Positions 1 through 8,900 of a DNA stretch of 64,000 nt are shown here, one piece after another. A model generated the notes under the pieces. It searched no databases and had not been told where the DNA came from. It saw only the letters and a program-made list of their open reading frames with translations. Every line of letters begins with the position of its first letter. Positions within the stretch are counted from its first letter, which is position 1. The DNA comes from Nostoc linckia NIES-25. GTDB lineage: Bacteria; Cyanobacteriota; Cyanobacteriia; Cyanobacteriales; Nostocaceae. Made by a program: the position numbers and the translations under genes. Location: NCBI RefSeq assembly GCF_002368035.1, contig NZ_AP018223.1, forward strand, positions 1,655,764 to 1,719,763, given 5' to 3'.

Positions 1-1355
1 CAGAATTTTTGGAATTACCGACTGAAGTAATCACTGAAGTTATGGTAACTCACCAGCGCTATTTTCCTGTCTTCAAATCAGGTAATCTTCAGCAAGAATT
101 ACTGCCGAATTTTATCACTATTTCTAACGCCGATCCCCAAAAATCAGATATCGTTGCTGTGGGGAATGAACGAGTAATTCGTGCTAGATTAGCTGATGGG
201 AGATTTTTCTACGAATCAGATCTAACTAAGCCTTTAGAGAGCTTTTTACCAAAGTTAGAAACAGTCACTTTTCAAGAACAATTGGGTTCTTTACGTCTCA
301 AGGTAGATAGAATAGTTAAAATTGCCGAGCAAATAACTAAGCAATTAGAATTAACAGCAGAGCAAAGCCAAAAAATCCACCGCGCTGCTTTATTATGCAA
401 AGCAGATTTGGTTACTCAAATGGTGTATGAATTTCCAGAATTGCAAGGCATTATGGGAGAAAAATATGCCTTAGCCAGCGGTGAAGATAGCGAAGTAGCA
501 AAGGCAATTTTCCAACATTACTTGCCAACGGGAGCAGGTGACAATTTACCCGAAACGCTCACAGGTCAAGTCGTCGGTTTAGCAGATAGATTAGATACTT
601 TAGTGAGTATCTTCGGTTTAGGTTTAATTCCTTCCGGTTCTTCCGATCCTTTTGCTTTGCGTCGTGCTGCCAATGCAGTAGTAAAAATTACTTGGTTTGC
701 TAATTTACCAATAAAATTAGATGATTTACTATTGCAAATAGCGACAGATTTTGCAGCCAAATATCAAAAAGATCTGGCATCATTAACAGCAGCATTACAA
801 GAATTTTTCTTACAGCGAATTCGGACTTTATTGCAAGAAGAAAAACAGATTGATTACGACTTAGTGAATGCAGTTTTGGGAGAAAACGATCCAGAATATA
901 CAGAGCGGGCATTAAAAGATTTGTTAGATGTACGCGATCGCGCCTTATATCTGCAACAAATTCGCAACGATGGCATCTTAGATACCATCTATGAAACCGT
1001 TAACCGTTCCACACGCTTAGCCGCCCAAGGCGATTTGGATACAAAACAGCTACAGCCAACAGCCGTAATCCGTGAAGAACTATTCCAAAAACCTTCCGAA
1101 GTGGCTTTGTATAATGCCTTGGTGGATTTAGTGCCAGAAACTCAAGCAGCACAAGAAACCAGAAACTATCAACTGTTAGTAGCAGCTCTGACAAAAATTG
1201 CTCCCACAGTTAGTAACTTCTTTGACGGCCCGGATAGCGTTTTAGTAATGGACTCCGATCCAGAAATTAAGCGTAATCGATTACATCTGTTGGGATTAGT
1301 CCGCAATCATGCCCGCGTTTTGGCTGATTTCGGAGCAATTGTCAAAAATCTGTAG
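1..1355 (+). CDS. glyS: Glycyl-tRNA synthetase beta subunit, 3' part
   Basis: Charges tRNA-Gly with glycine as the beta chain of the bacterial alpha2-beta2 enzyme. The frame is open from base 3, so the gene is cut by the left edge; about 450 residues remain of a family usually near 700. Recognisable segments are VMVTHQRYFPVF near the start, the central LADRLDTLVSIFGLG followed by SDPFALRRAANAVVK, and a C-terminal anticodon-binding (DALR-like) region ending LLGLVRNHARVLADFG. The TTG at 9 is not a real start; the true start lies outside. MurD follows 83 bp downstream in the same direction. Identity is secure from the conserved core. Confidence 0.96.
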   Translation, partial: EFLELPTEVITEVMVTHQRYFPVFKSGNLQQELLPNFITISNADPQKSDIVAVGNERVIRARLADGRFFYESDLTKPLESFLPKLETVTFQEQLGSLRLKVDRIVKIAEQITKQLELTAEQSQKIHRAALLCKADLVTQMVYEFPELQGIMGEKYALASGEDSEVAKAIFQHYLPTGAGDNLPETLTGQVVGLADRLDTLVSIFGLGLIPSGSSDPFALRRAANAVVKITWFANLPIKLDDLLLQIATDFAAKYQKDLASLTAALQEFFLQRIRTLLQEEKQIDYDLVNAVLGENDPEYTERALKDLLDVRDRALYLQQIRNDGILDTIYETVNRSTRLAAQGDLDTKQLQPTAVIREELFQKPSEVALYNALVDLVPETQAAQETRNYQLLVAALTKIAPTVSNFFDGPDSVLVMDSDPEIKRNRLHLLGLVRNHARVLADFGAIVKNL

Positions 1356-1438
1356 CGTAGGTCAACAAAAAGTTGTGTAATTTTTGCCAATAAACGTTAG
1401 TATAAGGAGTGCTTAACCAGGGATCTCTGCTGCAATCT

Positions 1439-2938
1439 ATGTCCAGAGCTACTGTAATTGGATTTGGAAAGTCCGGTGTTGCTGCGGCGAGATTGTTGAA
1501 ACGGGAAGGTTGGGAGGTGGAACTGACTGATTCCGCTAGTGCCGAGAGCTTAGCTGAACGCAACACCTCCGAGACCCTTCTCCAACAACAACAAGAACTC
1601 ACTGCCGAACAAATAACCGTTAAACTAGGTCAATCCCCAGACTTGAATGGTGCTAATTTACCAAAATTAATAGTCGTTAGTCCTGGCGTGCCGTGGGATG
1701 TTCCTGTATTAAATAAGGCACGGGAACTAGGGATTGAAACCATCGGCGAAATGGAACTTGCTTGGCGACATTTGCAACCTTTACCTTGGGTAGGAATTAC
1801 CGGTACTAACGGCAAAACCACCACTACATCTTTAATTGCTGCCATTTTCCAAGCAGCAGGCTTAAGGGCACCTGCTTGCGGTAATATTGGCTACGCTGCT
1901 TGTGAAGTCGCTCTGTCTTGGAAGGGAAGAGGAGCAGGGGAGGCAGGGGGAGCAGGGGAAAGATTTGATAATTCCTCATTCCTAACTCCTAACTCCTCAC
2001 TCGATTGGATAATTGCCGAAGTTAGCAGCTATCAAATAGAATCTTCAACGTCTGTTGCACCTCGCATCGGTGTTTGGACGACTTTCACGCCGGATCATTT
2101 GGCGCGGCATAAAACTTTAGAAAATTACTACGACATCAAAGCCAAGTTATTGAGCCAGTCTGAGTTACAAGTATTTAATGGCGACGATGCTTACTTGAGC
2201 AAGTTGGGTTTGAGTGCTTGGCCGAATGCTTATTGGACTAGTGTCAAAGGCAAAGATTTTCTGATTAGCGAAAAAGGCTTTTATATTGAAGATGGTTGGG
2301 TTGTAGAAAAGTTAACAGCTACCTCTGCACCACAACGGATTGTGAAAGTATCTGCTTTGCGGATGGTGGGAGAGCATAACCAGCAAAATCTCTTGATGGC
2401 AGTGGCTACGGCAAGGTTAGCGGGAATTAATAAAGATGCGATCGCTCGTGCAATTAGTGAATTTCCTGGAGTTTCCCATCGTTTAGAACATATCTGCACT
2501 TGGGAAGGCATTGATTTTATTAACGATAGCAAAGCCACAAACTACGATGCTGCCGAAGTTGGCTTGGCATCGGTAAACAGTCCAGCGATTTTAATTGCTG
2601 GCGGAGAAGCAAAAGCAGGTGATGATACTGCTTGGCTAACACAAATTCAAAGCAAAGCCGCTGCTGTCTTATTAATTGGCTCTGCTGCACCCGCCTTTGC
2701 CCAACGGCTGCAAGAAGTAGGATATTACACTTACGAAATTGTGGAAACTATGGAAAGGGCAATTCCCAGATCGGCTCAATTAGCCAAGCAGCATCAAGCA
2801 GCTGTAGTTTTGCTATCTCCTGCTTGCGCCAGTTTCGACCAATACCCAAATTTTGAGGTGCGGGGCGACCATTTCCGCGAACTGTGCCTTGATTGGGTGG
2901 AAAACTCCAAACCCAGCAAACTAGAACTTCTGACTTAG
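1439..2938 (+). CDS. murD: UDP-N-acetylmuramoyl-L-alanine--D-glutamate ligase
   Basis: Cytoplasmic Mur ligase that adds D-glutamate to UDP-MurNAc-L-Ala in peptidoglycan synthesis. The N-terminal Rossmann part starts ATVIGFGKSGVAAARLL; the ATP P-loop GITGTNGKTTTT lies near residues 119-130; the ligase motif FINDSKATNYDAAEVGL and C-terminal LLSPACASFDQYPNFEVRG are present. I start at ATG 1439 because homology begins there; a GTG at 1409 would add ten residues but abuts its AAGGAG with no spacing. Odd feature: residues about 162-188 are a Gly/Ala/Ser-rich segment encoded by a G-rich tract plus an 'aactcctaactcctcact' tract identical in style to the local intergenic repeats, apparently inserted in frame. 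Confidence 0.95.
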   Translation: MSRATVIGFGKSGVAAARLLKREGWEVELTDSASAESLAERNTSETLLQQQQELTAEQITVKLGQSPDLNGANLPKLIVVSPGVPWDVPVLNKARELGIETIGEMELAWRHLQPLPWVGITGTNGKTTTTSLIAAIFQAAGLRAPACGNIGYAACEVALSWKGRGAGEAGGAGERFDNSSFLTPNSSLDWIIAEVSSYQIESSTSVAPRIGVWTTFTPDHLARHKTLENYYDIKAKLLSQSELQVFNGDDAYLSKLGLSAWPNAYWTSVKGKDFLISEKGFYIEDGWVVEKLTATSAPQRIVKVSALRMVGEHNQQNLLMAVATARLAGINKDAIARAISEFPGVSHRLEHICTWEGIDFINDSKATNYDAAEVGLASVNSPAILIAGGEAKAGDDTAWLTQIQSKAAAVLLIGSAAPAFAQRLQEVGYYTYEIVETMERAIPRSAQLAKQHQAAVVLLSPACASFDQYPNFEVRGDHFRELCLDWVENSKPSKLELLT

Positions 2939-2944
2939 AAAATT

Positions 2945-3430
2945 CTATTGACAAAGAGATTGACGATCGCCCAAATCTGGATGCTTTTGCAAATAATCTC
3001 GTATCCACATACAACCAGAGTACAATATCTGGTTACTATCTAAAACGCGATCGAGTTGCCAGAGAATCACAACATCCTCTGGTTCGTCTTGAGATTCCCA
3101 ATTGGTAATGATTTGCGATGGCACTAAACACTCTATCCAATCTGCTTCCTTACCTGGTGCAATTTCCAAAGAGCTAGCTTTCACCACCAACTGACATAAT
3201 TTTTGCGTTAGAAATGGCTGTCCATTAGTCCAAGCAATTATTTCTTTAAATACCGCTTGGGGATTGCTCGCAACTTGCTCTAATCCCACTACCAGAGGTT
3301 GAGCTTCTGCTAATGTAAATCCTTCTAAATTAATAGCAACACCGATATTAAAAGGTGTTTTGAGCTTATCTTGAATTAAATCAGAGGGAGTTGCAACGCC
3401 AAATAAAGCAAAACAATAAACCGCCTGTCA
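2945..3430 (-). pseudogene. Remnant of an AAA-like NTPase of the WD40/CHASE2-associated type
   Basis: Reading the minus strand from about 3425 gives FALFGVATPSDLIQDK, TPFNIGVAINLEGFTLAEAQPL, then EIIAWTNGQPFLTQKLCQLV and IITNWESQDEPE. These are hallmark stretches of the AAA-like ATPase domain that cyanobacteria attach to WD40, CHASE2 or CHAT modules. Neither end survives: a stop lies just before the fragment (near 3434), the Walker motifs that should precede it are missing, and the sequence drifts out of register after residue 75 of the longest open stretch (2945-3289). It overlaps nothing but sits tail-to-tail with murD. I read it as a dead gene fragment. Confidence 0.75.
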
Positions 3431-3579
3431 ATATCGACCGGTGCAGCGGCAGGATCGCCATAGATGGGATTGAAAAGTTTCGGGGCGATTGCAACTCAGG
3501 CGATTGGGGCAGTAGCAGAACCCGATTCTAGCCTACTATGTTATTAGGTTTCGTTTAAGATTATCGAGAGGGTGTTGTG

Positions 3580-4329
3580 ATGAAAATTGTTATCATCGGC
3601 GGCAGTGGACTGATCGGTAAGAAACTACTGAACAGGCTGCGTGAGCGCGGACATGAGGCAATGGCGGCATCCCCTTCATCTGGTGTGAACGCCGTTACAG
3701 GTGAGGGACTGGCTGATGTCCTGGTGAATGCTCAAGTTGTCGTCGATGTAACAAACTCACCATCTTTTGAAGATGCGGCGGTGTTGGAGTTTTTCGAGAA
3801 GTCGTCCCGGAATCTGCTTGCGGCTGAGGCTGAGGCTGGTGTAAGTCATCACGTTGCCTTGTCGATTGTTGGTGCCGATCGCATAGACGATAGTGGCTAT
3901 ATGCGGGCGAAAGTCGCCCAGGAAAAGCTAATCCAGTCCGCAGGGATACCCTACACGATTCTTCGTGCTACCCAGTTCTTCGAGTTCGTAGAAGCGATCG
4001 CCCAATCTGCCACTGATGGTCAAACAGTGCGCTTGCCGCTTGCCTTTATACAGCCCGTCCTGTCGGATGACGTTGTTGCCGCGCTGGTCGATATCACACT
4101 TGGAGTGCCCATAAACGGCATCGTCGAACTGGGTGGCCCAGATCGGTTCCGTTTCGACGAACTCATCCAAAAATTCTTGAGAGCAAACCAGGATACACGT
4201 CAGGTCATTGCTGTCCCCAATGCCCGTTACTTCGGCGCGAAATTAGACGATCGCTCTCTCATTCCAGAAGACAACTCACGCATCGGTTCAACCCGTTTCG
4301 AGGACTGGCTCAACCACTCTATCGCTTGA
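3580..4329 (+). CDS. NmrA-like atypical short-chain reductase
   Basis: A 249-residue Rossmann protein with the N-terminal dinucleotide motif GGSGLIGKKLL, a VTNSPSFED segment after strand 4, and YMRAKVAQEKLIQSAGIPYTI typical of the NmrA/atypical SDR group (family of NAD(P)H-sensing or NAD(P)-dependent reductases). The full 250-290 residue family length is nearly met. ATG 3580 is preferred over GTG 3577 since GAGAGG lies about 9 bases upstream. GC content is visibly higher than in neighbouring genes, and it stands alone between a pseudogene and a repeat region, so lateral acquisition is possible. Substrate cannot be inferred. Confidence 0.85.
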   Translation: MKIVIIGGSGLIGKKLLNRLRERGHEAMAASPSSGVNAVTGEGLADVLVNAQVVVDVTNSPSFEDAAVLEFFEKSSRNLLAAEAEAGVSHHVALSIVGADRIDDSGYMRAKVAQEKLIQSAGIPYTILRATQFFEFVEAIAQSATDGQTVRLPLAFIQPVLSDDVVAALVDITLGVPINGIVELGGPDRFRFDELIQKFLRANQDTRQVIAVPNARYFGAKLDDRSLIPEDNSRIGSTRFEDWLNHSIA

Positions 4330-4377
4330 AGTTAGGTTCTTGTTTATAACTGCCCGTTTCGCGTTAAGTTAACACCA

Positions 4378-4637
4378 ATGCACAGCTGTAAAGCCCCTAC
4401 CCGTGTACTGAATTTACCAAGAAGACGAAAAGGGCATTGGGTATGGGTGAAAGGGCACAAATAAAGAACTTTTCCCCACAAGGTATAGAGGAAGTGTTTT
4501 TAAATATGGAGAACAAAAAAGAAGATTAACCAGACACGTAGTGGAATAAAAATCAGTGTCTATATTTGAAACCCCTGCTTTAAAGTATCGGCTTTCCTTA
4601 CCCCTTCCCCTTTTTTCATCTGAGAAACGCTGTATTT
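4378..4637. repeat. Dispersed repeat with an inserted purine/pyrimidine tract
   Basis: The spacer begins with 'cagctgtaaagcccctaccc gtgtact' at about 4382-4409 and ends with 'tgagaaacgctgtat' at about 4620-4634. The same two ends lie almost together at 32193-32256 ('cagctataaagcccctaccc' then 'ctgaaaaacgctgtat'). Here they are separated by some 200 bases of G/A-rich and C/T-rich sequence, so this copy looks interrupted. No coding capacity seen. Confidence 0.55.
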
Positions 4638-4940
4638 CTATTCGTGAAAATTTTCTAGCTTGTTTGGATTTACCCAACGATTCACAAATTCGTTTTTATT
4701 TTTGTATACCTTAATTTGCACTTCCTTGGAACCTAATTTGACTACTTCTGCGGGAATCCTCTGGATATCAGCAGAATCACCACGAGCTTTGTAAAGCCAA
4801 ATAACTTTTTGACCTACTTCAAAGTAGTCAGGATTGCTAGTTAAGGAAGGTGCTGTTTTTGCCCAGGTGGGAGAAGCAACTGCTAAGTTGAACAGAAATA
4901 CTAATAACACTAGAGTAATTTGGAAAAATTTGATGTTCAT
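4638..4940 (-). CDS. Small exported protein, unknown function
   Basis: Starting from the ATG at 4938-4940 the product has 100 residues: a signal-peptide-like N terminus (MNIKFFQITLVLLVFLFNLA, then ASPTWAKT giving a plausible cleavage site) and a mature part of about 70 residues with DYFEVGQKVIWLYKARGD, EVVKLGSKEVQIKVY and VNRWVNPNKLENF. The mature part looks like a small beta-barrel (SH3-like) by its alternating pattern, which is inference only. A longer frame to 5021 is open but would bury the signal peptide 27 residues in. Stands alone; no partner indicated. Confidence 0.7.
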   Translation of the reverse strand: MNIKFFQITLVLLVFLFNLAVASPTWAKTAPSLTSNPDYFEVGQKVIWLYKARGDSADIQRIPAEVVKLGSKEVQIKVYKNKNEFVNRWVNPNKLENFHE

Positions 4941-5627
4941 TACAGTTAGTAAATCTTTAGAAAAAGCTGGAGTAATAATTGCTATAAAAAATTTAGATTT
5001 TTTGTTTATTGCCTTTCTCAAAATTGATTTTTAAATTCCACCTAGCTGATAAATTTTATTTCAATAATTTAGCATTACTTGGCTGACTCAATATTAGTTC
5101 AATTTTTATTTGTAAAAAGTGTTATTGTTTTAAACAAGTTGATAATTTTTAAGGTTAAATTAAGTAAATAAAATTTATGAGTTTTTCTAATTTGGAATCT
5201 TGAGGTATTTCTAGAATAAACAAGCTTTCAAATATAATCAAATATTATTGTTTCTTAAAACCATAAATTAAACTAATCGTAATCTAAATAAATTGCTCAA
5301 TACAGGTAGCTATTGACAAGAGATTTCCAGGAAAAGGAAGTACACAAGCTAAATCTTAGAGCCAAAAATCAATCTGGTTGCCCTCGACAACTTTGGCTAT
5401 GATAATTTACTAAATATGGTGTTTTTGGGTTTTGATCAGTTTTGTCATCTAATTTTTGGGGAACGATCGCACTACATCAGCTTGTTTACTCTAACTAATG
5501 GAAAAGCTGTTTAAATTATAATCTCTATCTCAAGAATAATTGACGCCCAATAGCGCTCTGACGTAAACATTAGATATATAGAGCATTATAAACTTTGATT
5601 TAGCTGCTTCATAGTAGAAGCCTACTT
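4941..5627. other. AT-rich spacer, no gene seen
   Basis: About 690 bases of very AT-rich sequence between the exported-protein gene and the XRE regulator. No credible reading frame, tRNA or repeat unit was recognised; presumably it holds the divergent promoters of the two flanking genes. Confidence 0.5.
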
Positions 5628-5861
5628 GTGGCAAAACAATTTTATATTAGTAAGCTACTTCATGCCCTGCGGCAAAAATTGAATCTCTCTCAAGAAAAGT
5701 TTGCCGCCAAGTTTAGTGTCGCGTTTGCAACAATAAACTGTTGGCAAAATAGACGCGCAACACCCTCCGTTTTGGCAATGCAGGGTATTAATACCTTACT
5801 CAATGAGTTGGGCGATCGAAGTAAAATTCTCCAAGGGACATACTTTGGAGAAGAAGAGTAA
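5628..5861 (+). CDS. XRE-family helix-turn-helix protein
   Basis: A 77-residue protein that is almost entirely one Cro/C1 helix-turn-helix: LLHALRQKLNLSQEKFAAKF (helices 1-2) and VAFATINCWQNRRATPSVLA (recognition helix and following loop), then a short C-terminal helix. In the family the segment usually reads TINRWENG; here TINCWQNR is slightly divergent. Start is GTG at 5628. It lies 130 bp upstream of, and in the same direction as, the large hybrid histidine kinase, a placement that suggests a regulatory or transcriptional link, though no partner phosphorylation site exists in it. Confidence 0.85.
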   Translation: MAKQFYISKLLHALRQKLNLSQEKFAAKFSVAFATINCWQNRRATPSVLAMQGINTLLNELGDRSKILQGTYFGEEE

Positions 5862-5994
5862 GCTTGTTTTATGGTGCTGAGTTCAAAGTCAGAACCGCCC
5901 TCAACACTCTTTGGATCATACCAAAAAGATTTTGACCGGCAGATTACCACAACTGTAGCTTTCTACCCGACCCATGACTAATCGAAAGGAACCA

Positions 5995-8900
5995 ATGAAA
6001 AATGAGTCAACGTCAGCAAGCAACGCCGACGGTAATTTCCTTCTCGGTGGAGGTGAAATGGGTGCGCGGATGCGAGAACTCGACTGGTCGCAAACCTCCC
6101 TTGGCCCAACACAGCATTGGCCGCAGAGTTTGAAAACTGCGGTGCGGATTATGCTCACTTGTCGTCAACCGATGTTTGTCTGGTGGGGCGACGAACTAAT
6201 TAATCTTTATAACGATCCTTACAAAGCTATTATTGGCGGCAAACATCCACAAGCGCTCGGTCAGCCAGCTTCCCATGTGTGGCGGGAGATTTGGGATCAG
6301 GTTAGACCGCGAGCAGAATCAGCGCTGCTGAAGAACGAGGGTACTTACGACGAAGCACTACTGTTGATTATGGAGCGTAATGGTTACCCAGAAGAAACTT
6401 ATTATACTTTTTCCTATAGCCCGGTTCCCAATGATGAGGGCGAGACGGGAGGGATTATCTGTGCCAATACAGATGACACACAACGCATCATTAGCGAGCG
6501 TCAGTTAAAACTATTACGAGAGTTGGCAACCAGGACAGCAGATGCACGGACTTTTGATGAAGCCTGTACCCTCAGTGCCAGTTGTCTGGAAACCAACCCT
6601 TATGACTTACCCTTTGCAATGATTTATTTGGTCGATCCAGATCGACAAGAAGTTTTTCTCGCCAGGACATGCGGCATTGAGCCAAATCACATAGCAGTTC
6701 CACAAACGGTTAGTCTCAATTCTGATGCAATTTGGCCTTTTGGGGAAGTGATGACAACCCATCAAACAAAACTGGTTGACATTGTAGCAGCGGATTTTGG
6801 TAGTTTGCCTTGTGGTGTATGGGAGCGCTCCCCACATCAAGCAGTAACTGTACCCATTGCACCATCGGGTGAAACAGGCAAAGCTGCCATCTTAATTGCT
6901 GGCTTAAACCCCTTCAGGCTGTTTGACGACAATTACAAAGGATTCATAGAACTAGTTGCAGCTCAAATCGCAGCTAGCATTGCCAACGCTCAGGCTTACG
7001 AACAAGAGCGCAAACGGGCTGAAGCTTTAGCAGAAATCGATCGCGCCAAAACTATCTTTTTTAGCAACGTCAGCCACGAGTTTCGTACCCCATTAACTCT
7101 TATGTTGGGGCCGCTAGAAGACACCTTAGCCAGTTGTGGCGATTTGTTACCAGCCAACGAACAAGAGCAGTTAAAAATGGTGCAACGTAACGGACTGCGC
7201 TTGTTGAAACTAGTCAATAGCCTCCTAGATTTCTCGCGTATCGAAGCCGGACGGATTCAAGCTTCATACGAACCCACCGACCTTGCCACTTTTACCGCCG
7301 AATTAGCTAGTGTTTTTCGTTCAGCGATTGAACGAGCAGGAATGCGGTTATCAGTTAATTGTCCTCCCCTACCCGCACCAGTGTATGTAGATCGCCAAAT
7401 GTGGGAAAAAATTGTTCTTAACCTGCTGTCTAACGCCTTTAAATTCACCTTGGCAGGAAAAATTACGGTGAATTTGCAGTGGGTAGGGGAAGGGGACAAG
7501 GGGACAAGGGGACATGAGAATGTAGAGAATTTATCACAAACAATCTCCGCGTCTCCCCCTCTCCCCGTCCCTGCGTCTTCTTTCGTAGAATTGTCGGTGC
7601 AAGACACAGGAATTGGCATTCCAGCAGGAGAAATTCCCCATCTGTTTGAACGATTTCACCGGGTCAAAGGAGCGCAAGGACGAACTTTTGAAGGATCGGG
7701 AATTGGGTTGTCACTGGTGCAAGAATTGGTGAAAATGCATGGTGGAACTGTCCAAGTAAGCACTGTTCTAGGAGCAGGCAGTTGCTTTACTGTGTCGATT
7801 CCTACAGGTTATGCTCATTTGCCTCCAGACAGGATTAGCGCCCCTCAAACTTTAGCTTCAACAGCCTTAGGTGCAGCGCCCTATATAGAAGAAGCCCTGC
7901 GTTGGCTACCTGAAGAGGCTCTTGAGCAGGGGAGCAGGGGAGCAGGGGAGCAGGAGAGTCTAATTTCCCCTCTGCCTCTTTGCCCCTCTGCCCCTGTGCT
8001 TAAAACTGCCCGCATTCTCCTAGCTGATGACAATGCTGATATGCGCGATTATGTCAAGCGGTTGTTAAACCAGCACTATGAAGTGGAAGCAGTGCCCAAT
8101 GGTTTAGCTGCTTTGAATTCTGTTCGGGAGCGTCTGCCAGATTTAGTACTGACGGATGTGATGATGCCTTTCTTAGATGGCTTTGGATTGTTGCAAGCAT
8201 TACGAACCGATCCGCAGACGAAAAAAGTTCCGATTATTCTGCTGTCGGCACGGGCAGGAGAAGAGGCACGGGTGGAAGGGTTGGAAGCTGGAGCTGATGA
8301 TTACCTGATTAAACCGTTCTCAGCCCGTGAATTGTTAGCACGGGTAGAAGCAGCCTTAAAAATGGCTCGTCTGAGACAGGAGACAATGCAACGGGAACAA
8401 GAGCTACGGTTTGAAGCGGAAGTAGCAAAAGCCCACTTGGAGACGGTGTTAGCTGGTATCCAAGACCAGTTTTTTGTATTGGATCGCGAGTGGCGCTACA
8501 TCTTTGTTAATCAACGGGTAGCAGAAGTTGTGGGTTTTTCAAAGGATGAGTTGCTGGGTAGGAACATTTGGGAGATGTTTCCAGATGTGGTGGAAACTGA
8601 ATTTTATACCCAGGTTCATCGGGCGATCGCCGAACAGACCGTGGTTCGTTTTGAATACTTTTATGCTAAATGGAATCGCTGGTTTGAGAATCGCATCTAT
8701 CCCTTTAATGAAGGAGTATCAATCTTTGTTACAGATGTCAGTGATGTCTACGAGGAGCTACGCTTACGCAAACAAGCCCAAGAGGCACTTCGAGAGAGTG
8801 AAGAACGCTTTCGGCTAATGGCAGATTCAGCACCGACATTAATTTGGATGGCTGGAGTCGATAAATTATGTAATTATTTTAACAAAACATGGTTGGATTT

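Noticed and set aside
7257..7619. 120-codon antisense frame inside the histidine kinase gene
   Set aside because: It lies opposite a conserved ATPase domain and covers the C/T-rich repeat; no start signal or family.
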